Below the pieces are notes generated by a model, which saw nothing but the letters and a program-made list of their open reading frames with translations, made no database searches and was not told where the DNA came from. A stretch of 64,000 nucleotides of DNA from Proteiniclasticum aestuarii (GTDB lineage: Bacteria > Bacillota > Clostridia > Clostridiales > Clostridiaceae), in contig NZ_JAFNJU010000005.1 in NCBI RefSeq assembly GCF_017368455.1, forward strand, positions 180,602 through 244,601, written 5' to 3'. Shown piece after piece: positions 44,325 through 52,166 of this stretch. Made by a program: the position numbers and the translations under genes. Numbering within the stretch: the first letter of the stretch is position 1; the number at the start of each line of letters is the position of its first letter.

Positions 44325-44729
44325 TTATCTAATATTGAACAGGTTCGTTGCCACATAATAGGTGATGCCGGCGGTGGCTGCGTTTAAAAAGGTTCCCCAC
44401 ATCAGATCAATGATGGTGATGGTCACGGGCCAGTCTTTCAGTGTAGCCAGATTCGTCAGATCATAGGTGCCATAGGTGATGAGTCCGAAGAATGCACCGA
44501 CAGAGACTGCATAGAAGAGGCTCTGTTTTTCGATGGCTGGACTTATGACGAAAAATACAAGTCCTGCAATGAACATGGCATAGAAGATCAGAGCTGCGGG
44601 CCAGTTCACAGGTCCCATGAGATGACCCAGATATTCCTTGTAGAGTTTTTTCGAGATGACGCCGAGCCATACGATGTCAACGAGAAAGAAGATGACCAGG
44701 GTCATGAGATAAAGTTTTAAAAATTGCAT
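44325..44729 (-). CDS. DUF2177 family membrane protein
   Basis: 134 aa, four membrane helices. Family motifs FFLVDIVWLGVI, YGTYDLTNLATLKDWP and DLMWGTFLNA are clear. Function unknown. Probably co-transcribed with the FakA-FakB fusion, and only 90 bases after the photolyase-linked unknown gene. The 15-bp motif repeated at 26.5 kb lies in that gap. Confidence 0.9.
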   Translation of the reverse strand: MQFLKLYLMTLVIFFLVDIVWLGVISKKLYKEYLGHLMGPVNWPAALIFYAMFIAGLVFFVISPAIEKQSLFYAVSVGAFFGLITYGTYDLTNLATLKDWPVTITIIDLMWGTFLNAATAGITYYVATNLFNIR

Positions 44730-44806
44730 AACGGTTTCCTCCTTGGCATTTATTGTCAGCTTCAGGTATATATACTTATTATAAATCAGATTTATTTCTG
44801 AGTGTT

Positions 44807-44821
44807 GTACAAAATGTTATT
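44807..44821 (-). promoter_or_regulatory. Copy 2 of a 15-bp upstream motif
   Basis: AATAACATTTTGTAC on the minus strand, identical to 26524-26538. It overlaps the palindrome TTGTACAA (44805-44812). A TATAAT-like box follows on the minus strand before the DUF2177 gene. Confidence 0.35.
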
Positions 44822-45512
44822 ATTTCGACTTTTCTGCATCTTTCTCTTCGGTCTCTTTGTATAGAATCGGTGAGGTTCCGAAGAAAAGTCTGGTGGCAAG
44901 AGCTTCTTTCTCCAGAATTCGGAGCTCTTCCAGAAGCGTGTCCTCGCTTCTCGGGTCTTCCGGCGTCTTGATGCCGGCCAGAGGCGTTTTCGTCTTCTTC
45001 AGCTGATTGCTGTAGTTTTTCCAGAGGCTGCCTCTGATTCGGGCGGAACTGGAAGGTTTAGTGAGAATCAGAAGAATCTCGCTGCGAAACAGTTCGAGGA
45101 CTTCCGGTGGACTCTGAACCTCTAATGCGGCCATGTCTCTGCCCAGCTTTCTTGCTCTGGTGTTATGGATCTCCTGACAGAGAAATTTGAGAATATACCA
45201 GGCTTCATAGAGATCTGTGAGATCTGTGAGGGGAAGATCCTTCAGCCAGGTATAGGCCATGACTCTTCTTTTATAGTCCCAGAAGGCGATGGGATCCTTC
45301 AGAAGATCCACAGATGCGCCGAAGGGATCATGACCTGAAGGATCCGGCCCGATGAAAAAGTGTATGTCGTCTGTCTCTGGTGCCTTTCTGCATTGTATAA
45401 AGCGCAGTTCCGGATAGGCCGCTTCAAGCTTTTCCAGTTCATAATGCGGCAGGAGATCCTTCAGTATGCCGATTTCGATTTTCTCTTTTGTGATGATGTT
45501 TTCCTTACGCAT
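44820..45512 (-). CDS. Unknown protein coupled to photolyase
   Basis: 230 aa, soluble, mostly helical, rich in Leu, Glu and Lys; no signal peptide, membrane helix or motif I recognise. Segments such as EAWYILKFLCQEIHNTRARKLGRDMAALE look like a structured core, and the last 40 residues are charged. Its start overlaps the photolyase stop by 8 bases, so the two are translationally coupled. A role in repair, pigment or signalling would be guesswork. Confidence 0.85.
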   Translation of the reverse strand: MRKENIITKEKIEIGILKDLLPHYELEKLEAAYPELRFIQCRKAPETDDIHFFIGPDPSGHDPFGASVDLLKDPIAFWDYKRRVMAYTWLKDLPLTDLTDLYEAWYILKFLCQEIHNTRARKLGRDMAALEVQSPPEVLELFRSEILLILTKPSSSARIRGSLWKNYSNQLKKTKTPLAGIKTPEDPRSEDTLLEELRILEKEALATRLFFGTSPILYKETEEKDAEKSK

Positions 45513-46887
45513 GATGATTTATGCTCCTTCCTATGTCTTCCTGGACCTTCTCCACATAGGTTTTCATATCGAATTTTCTCTCCAGACCATTGGCATTCAT
45601 GTAGCGCACCTTTCCGAAGATGGGACGCTCTTTCCAGCCTCTGTCATGCTTTCCGAAGCACCAGGCAACTCCTGCGAACCCATTGGGGTCTCTGCCGTCC
45701 AGATTGTACTTGTTGTTGAGATGCAGTGCAGTTTCATAGGCGGTTTCGGGACTTTCCGTCCATTCGATGATCTTCTTGCCCCAGTACATTCTCATATATC
45801 CCTGCATCTTGCCCGTGTGGACCATTTCAAGCTGCGCCGCATTCCAGTAGGGATCATGGGTCTTTCCTTCTTCCAGTTCTGTCAGAGTGTAAAGGTAGGG
45901 CCTTTCATCCTCCTGGTGTGCCAGAAGCGTTTCTCTTGCAAAGGACGTGATGGAGGCGAAGGAGTCATAATTGGGATTATGAAGGACAAAGTTCACCGCC
46001 AGCTCTCTTCGGACGATGAGCTCATCCAGAAACACTCTTTTGTTTTCCGAGTGATGGTCCTTCAGGGATAGATAGATTTCCAGCGGCGAAATCTGGCCGA
46101 AATGGAAATAAGGGGAGAGGTCGGAGCCCAGATTCTCGGAAGGGTCATTTCTCTTGTCCGCATAGAAGTCCAGTCTGTGTTTGATGAATTCATCCAGTCT
46201 TCTTCGGGCCTCACTGTATCCGCCTTTATAGAGGTGAGACACGGTGGATACCTCCCTGTTCACACTGAGCTCTTCCATGACAGATTCTGCATCTTCAAAG
46301 GGGATGGAAGGAAAGGCTGGCGAAATGGCAAGGGAAAAGTTTTCCATCTTTCTTCTTTCCAGGGGCAGCGCGTATTCTGGGATCAGTCGCTCGATTTTCC
46401 TCCGTATGGTCGCTGCCGAATACTCCTCCTTCATGGAAGTTTCATCTGCAGGAACCAGAACGTCGGATTCCACCTGGAACATGGGGCAGGATGCTGCTTC
46501 TGCCGCTTCGCTCCGCCACTTTCGCTGGAGGCTCAGGTACCCTCGATCGGTGACCAGTAGCGCTGCTTTCTCCGACAGCTTCACGGCTCCCGTGGAGGGA
46601 GTGTCCTTCAGAACGATGAACTGGATGCCCATGGCCCAAAGCTCCTTCTTCACTTCCAGAAGTCCCTCCACCATGAAACGGTAGTGCCTTTCATAGGCTT
46701 CGGGATAGTCGTCCGTGAGTCCGAAATAGACCAGAAGGGGAAGATGAAGTCTGTTTGCTTCATCTATGGCATAGGCTAGTGCATGATTGCAGGTTACTCT
46801 CTGGGAGGCCTGCATCCAGTAAAGGACGTAGTCTCCCTCTCGAGGGTCCATGTTATTGAGTTTCTGTATTCGTCCTTGTGGAATCAT
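45505..46887 (-). CDS. phr: Class II CPD photolyase
   Basis: 460 aa. Class II pattern throughout: YVLYWMQASQRVTCNHAL, YFHFGQISPLEIYL, RELAVNFVLHN, MRMYWGKKIIEWT, NLDGRDPNGFAGVAWCFGKHDRGW, PIFGKVRYMN. Uses FADH- and blue/near-UV light to split cyclobutane pyrimidine dimers. Class II enzymes are rarer in bacteria than class I. It sits in a minus-strand run with a B12-binding protein and ABC transporter, opposite a CarH-like regulator, which suggests light-controlled expression. Confidence 0.96.
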   Translation of the reverse strand: MIPQGRIQKLNNMDPREGDYVLYWMQASQRVTCNHALAYAIDEANRLHLPLLVYFGLTDDYPEAYERHYRFMVEGLLEVKKELWAMGIQFIVLKDTPSTGAVKLSEKAALLVTDRGYLSLQRKWRSEAAEAASCPMFQVESDVLVPADETSMKEEYSAATIRRKIERLIPEYALPLERRKMENFSLAISPAFPSIPFEDAESVMEELSVNREVSTVSHLYKGGYSEARRRLDEFIKHRLDFYADKRNDPSENLGSDLSPYFHFGQISPLEIYLSLKDHHSENKRVFLDELIVRRELAVNFVLHNPNYDSFASITSFARETLLAHQEDERPYLYTLTELEEGKTHDPYWNAAQLEMVHTGKMQGYMRMYWGKKIIEWTESPETAYETALHLNNKYNLDGRDPNGFAGVAWCFGKHDRGWKERPIFGKVRYMNANGLERKFDMKTYVEKVQEDIGRSINHHA

Positions 46888-46905
46888 CTTCGCGCCCCCT
46901 TCTTT

Positions 46906-47589
46906 CTAGATATCCATTCCGACCTTGCCATCGGAGATTTCCACGATTCTGTCGGCTTTCTCCGCGATTCTTCGATCATGGGTGATGATGACGAAGGTGG
47001 TGCCGAATTTCTCATTGATGTCACGCAGTAGATTGTAGATGGTCTCTGTGGTGTCGGAGTCCAGATTACCTGTGGGTTCATCCGCCAGGATGATCTTGGG
47101 ATTGTTCATGAGGGCTCTGGCGATGGCGGTTCTCTGCTGCTGTCCACCGGACATGTTGGTGGCCAGGTTGTTCTTCACCTTTTCTAGGCCGACGAGATTC
47201 ATGAGTTCGTTGGCGCGGTCCAGGGTTTCCCTGCTGACCTTCTCATCTATGATGCGGTGTGGCATCAGCACATTTTCAAGGGCTGTGAATTCCGGAAGGA
47301 GATAGTGGAACTGGAAGATGAATCCCATGGTTTTGTTTCGGAGATCCGCCAGCTCATCCTTCTTCATCTGGTCTGTCCTTTTTCCACCGATGAAGACTTC
47401 TCCGCTGGTGGGTTTATCCAGGGTGCCCACGATGTTCAGCAGGGTGCTCTTACCGCTGCCGGACTGTCCGATGATGGAAGTGAAGCTTCCCTCCTCTATA
47501 TCTAGATTCAGGTCATAAAGGACCTGGGTCTTCACTGTGGTTCCATATATTTTATTGATGTTTTTCAGTTCTATGATATTCTTACGCAT
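46906..47589 (-). CDS. ABC transporter ATPase (MacB/LolD type)
   Basis: 227 aa. Walker A GQSGSGKST, signature MSGGQQQRTAIARAL, Walker B IILADEPTGNLDS, H-loop ITHDRRIA. The family powers mechanotransmission-type transporters that export lipoproteins, peptides or drugs. Overlaps its permease gene by 8 bases. Confidence 0.96.
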   Translation of the reverse strand: MRKNIIELKNINKIYGTTVKTQVLYDLNLDIEEGSFTSIIGQSGSGKSTLLNIVGTLDKPTSGEVFIGGKRTDQMKKDELADLRNKTMGFIFQFHYLLPEFTALENVLMPHRIIDEKVSRETLDRANELMNLVGLEKVKNNLATNMSGGQQQRTAIARALMNNPKIILADEPTGNLDSDTTETIYNLLRDINEKFGTTFVIITHDRRIAEKADRIVEISDGKVGMDI

Positions 47590-48742
47590 TTCTGATCACC
47601 TCGATGGGGTCCAGTCTGGAGGACTTTCTGGCAGGAATAAGTGCGGCGACGACGGATGCGATGACGGCAATGAATGCAGACAGGGCAATGAACATGGGGT
47701 CAATGAACAGAGGAACCACCGGGGTTCCATCCGGATTCAGGGCGAATTTCGTGAAGGCGAAGGCCAGAAGGAGGCCTAGAATGACACCCAGAACTGCGCC
47801 TGCAACACCTAGCAGAAGTCCCTGGAACAGGAAGATGAGACTGGAAGTCTTATCTCTTATACCCATGGCTTTCAGGATACCGATCTGCTTGGATTTCTGC
47901 ACTACAGTGATGGCAAGGATGCTTGCGATACCAAGGAGTACGGAGATCATGACGAAGACCTGAATCATGATGCTGGAGACGCTCTGTCCGTTGAGACCGC
48001 TGAGGAGATCCTCATTCTGGTCCTTCCAGTTGTCCACCAGCAGTTCATCACTGCTCAGTCTGTCACTGATGGATGCGGCCACAGCATCTGCTGCGAACAC
48101 ATCCGTCACCTGCATGTCGATGCTGGTCACACGATCTTCAAAGGAGAACATGTCCTGGGTGGTGGGAAGAGTTGTGATGGTCCAGGAGCTGTTCAGGGAC
48201 GATACGCCCAGGTTGAAGATTCCTGTCACGGTGAAGGTATGGGTTTCGCCGAAATTGGCCACCACGTCGATTTCATCTCCGATATCGATGCCGGACTCGT
48301 TCTTGAGATCGATACCGATCAGGACTTCATAGTCGTTTTCAGGAAGAGTTCCTTCCACGACGCTCTCTTTGATGTTGTAAAGCGCATCGGATTCATCGAT
48401 GTTGAATCCTCGTACAAGGATGCTGAAGGTGTCATCCTCGTGATTGATCAGAGCCGGACCGTCTGCTGCGACTGAAAGGTTGATCACCTGATCTTCCTTG
48501 TCTCTTATGGAGGAGAGGATTTCATCATATCCTTCAATGAGTTTATCCTCGTTGGTTGCTGTGATGCTTATCTGAGGCTGATTGCCGATGGTGGTATCCA
48601 CAAGTGACTTCTGAAGCCCCTGAATCAGGGAGCCGATGAAGATCTGAACCGATACGCCGATGGCGATGCCCAGGGCAATGAGCAGGGTCTGTCCTTTGCT
48701 GGATTTAAGAAACCGTAGCGCGATTTTAAAGGGTAGTTTCAT
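47582..48742 (-). CDS. ABC permease (MacB/FtsX family)
   Basis: 386 aa: N-terminal helix (about 20-40), an extracellular MacB-like periplasmic core domain (about 45-240), three C-terminal helices with the FtsX fold and the tail ALIPARKSSRLDPIEVIRN. Pairs with the adjacent ATPase. Its start lies inside the end of the upstream B12-binding gene (17-base overlap), so production is coupled. Confidence 0.94.
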   Translation of the reverse strand: MKLPFKIALRFLKSSKGQTLLIALGIAIGVSVQIFIGSLIQGLQKSLVDTTIGNQPQISITATNEDKLIEGYDEILSSIRDKEDQVINLSVAADGPALINHEDDTFSILVRGFNIDESDALYNIKESVVEGTLPENDYEVLIGIDLKNESGIDIGDEIDVVANFGETHTFTVTGIFNLGVSSLNSSWTITTLPTTQDMFSFEDRVTSIDMQVTDVFAADAVAASISDRLSSDELLVDNWKDQNEDLLSGLNGQSVSSIMIQVFVMISVLLGIASILAITVVQKSKQIGILKAMGIRDKTSSLIFLFQGLLLGVAGAVLGVILGLLLAFAFTKFALNPDGTPVVPLFIDPMFIALSAFIAVIASVVAALIPARKSSRLDPIEVIRNA

Positions 48743-49388
48743 CTGTATGTCCTCCTGCTAGTGAAATGATGTCATCGAAAGTGGTCAGGATATAGTCTGC
48801 CTTCAGAATCTGGGCTTTTTCACCGAGACTTTTAATGGCGTGACCCCCAACGATGATTTTCACGTTTTTGTCCACTTCTCTGATCCTTGCGATGGTGTTT
48901 CGGGTGGAAATCAGATGATAGGGATTGGAGATGCTGATGGCGATATAATCCAGATTCTGCGTTTTCAGGCCGGATACGAATACCTCTCTTGGGGTGTTGC
49001 TGCCCACATATGTAGATTCATAGCCCAGCATGGTGAAATAGTCGGTGATCATTCTAGCGCCCAGTTCATGATATTCATCGCTGGGGCAGATGACTGCAAC
49101 CTTTTTTCCACTCTTCACGCCGTATTTCTCATCTCGCTCTCTGATCACATAGGGATACATGTTTTCGATGATGGTTCTCACGATGGAAGTTCTGATATGC
49201 TCTTTCCAGATATCCATTTCTTCGTTTCCTGTACCTTCCATGGAATTCAGGGAAGGGGTCAGCACTTTTTCGTATACATCCATGACACTGAGTTTTCGTT
49301 CTTCAAGAAGTTCCTTGACAAATGAGAGAGATTTCTCTCTGTTTTCGGATTCAATGATTTCATTGAATTCCATCAGATAATTGTTCAT
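48726..49388 (-). CDS. Cobalamin-binding domain protein (regulator-like, no HTH)
   Basis: 220 aa. A four-helix B12 cap (about 1-90, with IWKEH, E63 H64) precedes a Rossmann B12 domain: ExHxxG motif E105-H107-G110 (lower axial His), SISN and IVGGHA loops. This is the CarH-like sensory half without a DNA-binding domain, and threonine 53 takes the place of the tryptophan of the W-x9-EH light signature. AGGTG precedes the ATG. First gene of the ABC/photolyase run. It might bind B12 as a sensor or partner of the XRE/B12 protein opposite. Confidence 0.9.
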   Translation of the reverse strand: MNNYLMEFNEIIESENREKSLSFVKELLEERKLSVMDVYEKVLTPSLNSMEGTGNEEMDIWKEHIRTSIVRTIIENMYPYVIRERDEKYGVKSGKKVAVICPSDEYHELGARMITDYFTMLGYESTYVGSNTPREVFVSGLKTQNLDYIAISISNPYHLISTRNTIARIREVDKNVKIIVGGHAIKSLGEKAQILKADYILTTFDDIISLAGGHTDETTL

Positions 49389-49427
49389 AACACACCTCTT
49401 TACTGATAATTATTATTCGTTGTGTTC

Positions 49428-49456
49428 ATAATATACCACGCAATGAAATATTGCAA
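49428..49456 (-). promoter_or_regulatory. Promoter of the B12-binding/ABC/photolyase run
   Basis: Minus strand: TTGCAA (49451-49456), 17 bp, TATTAT (49428-49433). Confidence 0.5.
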
Positions 49457-49483
49457 TCAATTTAATTGTATAACTTGCTTATT

Positions 49484-49538
49484 ATCACAAAACGTGATTT
49501 AATAGAATCACAAATACGATAATACGAAAAATATCACA
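49484..49538. promoter_or_regulatory. Repeated ATCACA half-sites in the divergent region
   Basis: ATCACA occurs at 49484-49489, 49507-49512 and 49533-49538. The first faces GTGAT (49494-49498) to form ATCAC-N5-GTGAT. ATACG is also repeated nearby. Candidate operators for the XRE/B12 regulator. Confidence 0.4.
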
Positions 49539-49606
49539 TAATGAGTGCAAAGAAGAACTATATAGAGAGGAGGAGAAGTGCTCAGAATGGATGAGCATGA
49601 TAGAAG

Positions 49607-50485
49607 ATGAACAGTGAATTCACCATCAGAATCAAAGAGCTGAGAAAGAAAAATAATCTGACGCAGAAAGATGCAGCCAAGCTTCTTGGCATCGGACAGA
49701 CCACCATCGCCAATTATGAAAATGGAACCAGAGTACCGGATCTTATGAAAGTAGCGGAAATTGCAGATCTTTATAAGGTGTCGGTGGATTATCTCCTTGG
49801 AAGAGAAGACTATGCCCAGAAAGTCCAGGAGAAGAGTGTGGAAGAGGAAAAGCCGGAGTTCACCTATGAGGAATACATGAAGAGTCTTCTGGATGGAGAC
49901 AAGAAAGCGGTGAGAAAGATCCTTCTTTCCTTCCTGAAAAAGGGGGTGCCCTCCAGAGTCATCTATGAGGACTATATCAGGCGCTCCTTGAGAGAGGTAG
50001 GAGAACTCTGGGAGAAGGGAGAACTGCCCATCTGGAAAGAGCATTTCATTTCGGAAATCTCCCTGGAGAATATGGCGCTGATCAAAAGAAGGAAGTATAA
50101 GGAAAACGAAGACAGAAAACCCATTCTCCTTCTGACCCCGGGTGCTGAGCAGCACAATATCGGTCTCAAGATGGTGGGAGACATGCTGGAAGCCAATGGT
50201 CACAATGTGATCTATCTGGGGAATCTCATTCCCACAGACAACATCATTCAGGCCATCGAGGAGAAGAAGCCCTATGCCATCATTCTCTCTGTGACCATCG
50301 CCTACCACATCGACTCCGCAAAGAATCTCATCGACATTCTGAAGCAGAGATTCGGCACGAAGACACCTACGATTCTCATCGGGGGAGGTGCTTTCGACCG
50401 TGTGGAGAATGTGGCCATGGTTACCGGCGCCGACAAGTACTGCAGAGACATCGATGAAATAGAGAAGAATCTGAGAAGAATATAA
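49607..50485 (+). CDS. XRE-family HTH fused to cobalamin-binding domains (CarH-like candidate photoreceptor regulator)
   Basis: 292 aa. N-terminal XRE HTH (about 7-62; LTQKDAAKLLGIGQTTIANYENG), linker, B12 cap helix bundle (about 85-165) and B12 Rossmann domain (about 170-290). The cap has W135-x9-E145-H146, the signature that packs around adenosylcobalamin in CarH light sensors, and E181-x-H183-x-x-G186 gives the lower axial His. The neighbour of W131 in Thermus CarH is H132; here it is E136. Classical CarH/LitR use a MerR HTH, so the XRE domain is unusual. Divergent from the B12/ABC/photolyase run. Light sensing is inferred. Confidence 0.9.
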   Translation: MNSEFTIRIKELRKKNNLTQKDAAKLLGIGQTTIANYENGTRVPDLMKVAEIADLYKVSVDYLLGREDYAQKVQEKSVEEEKPEFTYEEYMKSLLDGDKKAVRKILLSFLKKGVPSRVIYEDYIRRSLREVGELWEKGELPIWKEHFISEISLENMALIKRRKYKENEDRKPILLLTPGAEQHNIGLKMVGDMLEANGHNVIYLGNLIPTDNIIQAIEEKKPYAIILSVTIAYHIDSAKNLIDILKQRFGTKTPTILIGGGAFDRVENVAMVTGADKYCRDIDEIEKNLRRI

Positions 50486-50491
50486 GGAAAA

Positions 50492-50527
50492 GCGCCCCGA
50501 CCAAGCTCTTGATCGGGGCGCCTTCTC
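50492..50527 (+). terminator. Terminator after the XRE/B12 regulator
   Basis: 9-bp GC-rich stem GCGCCCCGA / TCGGGGCGC followed by a pyrimidine run CTTCTCTT. Confidence 0.75.
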
Positions 50528-50645
50528 TTAAGAGGTGTTACTGATGCAGGTCTGACAGGAGATAAATCTCATCCTTAAATTCAATTCATCCATTGAATGT
50601 AGGCAGTGCTTATAATAGAATGGATAGCAAAGAGAGGTGACTTGT

Positions 50646-51476
50646 TTGAATTACGATACCGGAACCATATTATTTGCCTTTGGGCTGACTGTTTTTGCCG
50701 GTCTGGCCACAGGAGTGGGAAGTCTTATGGCTTTCTACACGAAGAAAACCAATAAAAAATTCCTGTCCGCAGCCTTGGGCTTTTCCGCAGGGGTCATGAT
50801 CTATGTATCTCTCATAGAAGTCTTTGTGAAGGCAAGAGATTCTCTGGAAGCGGTACATGGGGAAAGCCTGGGCTATCTTTATGCCACGTTGTCTTTCTTC
50901 GGCGGGATTTTCATCATTGCCCTCATCGACAAACTGGTGCCCAAAGCGGAGAATCCCCATGAGCTGAAGGATCCAAGTGAGATGGAAGAGCTTCCACAGC
51001 AGGAGAAGGATGCCCATGAATCCCATCAGCTGCTTCGTATGGGTCTGTTTTCAGCCCTGGCCATAGCCATCCATAACTTTCCGGAAGGGCTGGCCACGTT
51101 CATTGCGGCTTTGGAAGACCCCACCATGGGTGTGAGCATAGCCATCGCCATAGCCATCCATAATATACCGGAAGGTATCGCGGTCTCTGTACCCATCTTC
51201 TATGCCACCGGAAGCAGAAGAAAGGCGTTCAAGTTCTCTTTTCTTTCCGGGCTGTCAGAACCCATCGGTGCCATCATCGGCTACTTCCTTCTGAGAAGTT
51301 TTCTGAGTGATTCCATGTTCGGCATTGTATTTGGCATGGTGGCAGGAATCATGGTGTATATTTCACTGGATGAGCTTTTGCCCACAGCGGAAAAGTACGG
51401 AGAACATCATATCGCAATCTACGGACTGATCTCAGGGATGATGGTCATGGCCGCAAGTCTGGTGCTGTTCAGCTGA
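50646..51476 (+). CDS. zupT: ZIP-family metal transporter (ZupT-like)
   Basis: 276 aa from TTG 50646, 5 bases after AGAGAGGTGA. Eight membrane helices; metal site motifs AIHNFPEGLATF and AIHNIPEGIAVS in helices 4 and 5, and a short acidic/His cytoplasmic loop (about 105-130). Imports Zn2+, Fe2+ or Mn2+. Monocistronic, with TATAAT at 50611-50616 and a terminator downstream. Confidence 0.95.
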   Translation: MNYDTGTILFAFGLTVFAGLATGVGSLMAFYTKKTNKKFLSAALGFSAGVMIYVSLIEVFVKARDSLEAVHGESLGYLYATLSFFGGIFIIALIDKLVPKAENPHELKDPSEMEELPQQEKDAHESHQLLRMGLFSALAIAIHNFPEGLATFIAALEDPTMGVSIAIAIAIHNIPEGIAVSVPIFYATGSRRKAFKFSFLSGLSEPIGAIIGYFLLRSFLSDSMFGIVFGMVAGIMVYISLDELLPTAEKYGEHHIAIYGLISGMMVMAASLVLFS

Positions 51477-51523
51477 TGAATCTGTTCATCTGCGGTTTAT
51501 GCAGTGATTATTGAATAAGCAGA

Positions 51524-51572
51524 AAAAAGACTGTTTCCGTTGAGAATTCTTCTCTCTGGAAACAGTCTTTTT
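51524..51572. terminator. Bidirectional terminator for zupT and tRNA-Pro
   Basis: 15-bp stem AAAAAGACTGTTTCC / GGAAACAGTCTTTTT between convergent transcripts. Confidence 0.88.
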
Positions 51573-51580
51573 CATGAAAA

Positions 51581-51656
51581 TGGTCGGAGTGACAAGACTT
51601 GAACTTGCGACCTCTTGACCCCCAGTCAAGCACGCTACCATCTGCGCTACACCCCG
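51581..51656 (-). tRNA. tRNA-Pro (GGG)
   Basis: 76 nt on the minus strand with encoded CCA. Acceptor CGGGGTG/CACTCCG, anticodon arm CTTGA-CTGGGGG-TCAAG. Confidence 0.93.
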
Positions 51657-51838
51657 ACGAACAAACTAATTATAGCCTATCGCCATGGAACATTCAAGAC
51701 CTGATTCCAGAATCCTGTGATGGGAGGGGAGCGGAAATGGAAAAAATAATGTTTACAGTATCTTTCTACAATATTAATTAAAGCAGAGTAGATGCATTGT
51801 ATAATAAAGTAAACCATAGTTTCGTCGAAAGGAGATGG

Positions 51839-52036
51839 ATGACCATGCTGGAAGCAAAAGATGCTTATTGCATAAACTGCGAGAAAATAACATACTTCAT
51901 ACTTACAGAAGAAGGATATGAATGCCAGAACTGTAAAGGAATCAATACCATGCGAGGCCCCAGAGACCTGAATGAAGATCCTTCCCTGAAGGCGGACACG
52001 GTGGTGGATCTGTACACACCCGATGAAATGGAATAG
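51839..52036 (+). CDS. Small zinc-ribbon protein
   Basis: 65 aa from ATG 51839, just after AAAGGAG; a second ATG lies at 51845. Two CxxC knuckles (CINC and CQNC, 17 residues apart) predict one bound zinc. A flexible acidic C-terminus follows. TATAAT at 51800-51805. No function can be assigned. Confidence 0.75.
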   Translation: MTMLEAKDAYCINCEKITYFILTEEGYECQNCKGINTMRGPRDLNEDPSLKADTVVDLYTPDEME

Positions 52037-52166
52037 AAGAAGTGCAAGAAGGCAGGGTTTTCAACCTTGCCTTTTTCATTGATATCAAAGAAAAAAGCAT
52101 GTAAACTAAGAAGGTACATTAGTAAGAACAGTAATATGGAGACATTATGCCCAGGAAGGAGCAGAA

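Noticed and set aside
49389..49606. Cobalamin riboswitch in front of the B12-binding protein genes
   Set aside because: No B12-box-like GCCACTG element and too little room for the several-stem aptamer.
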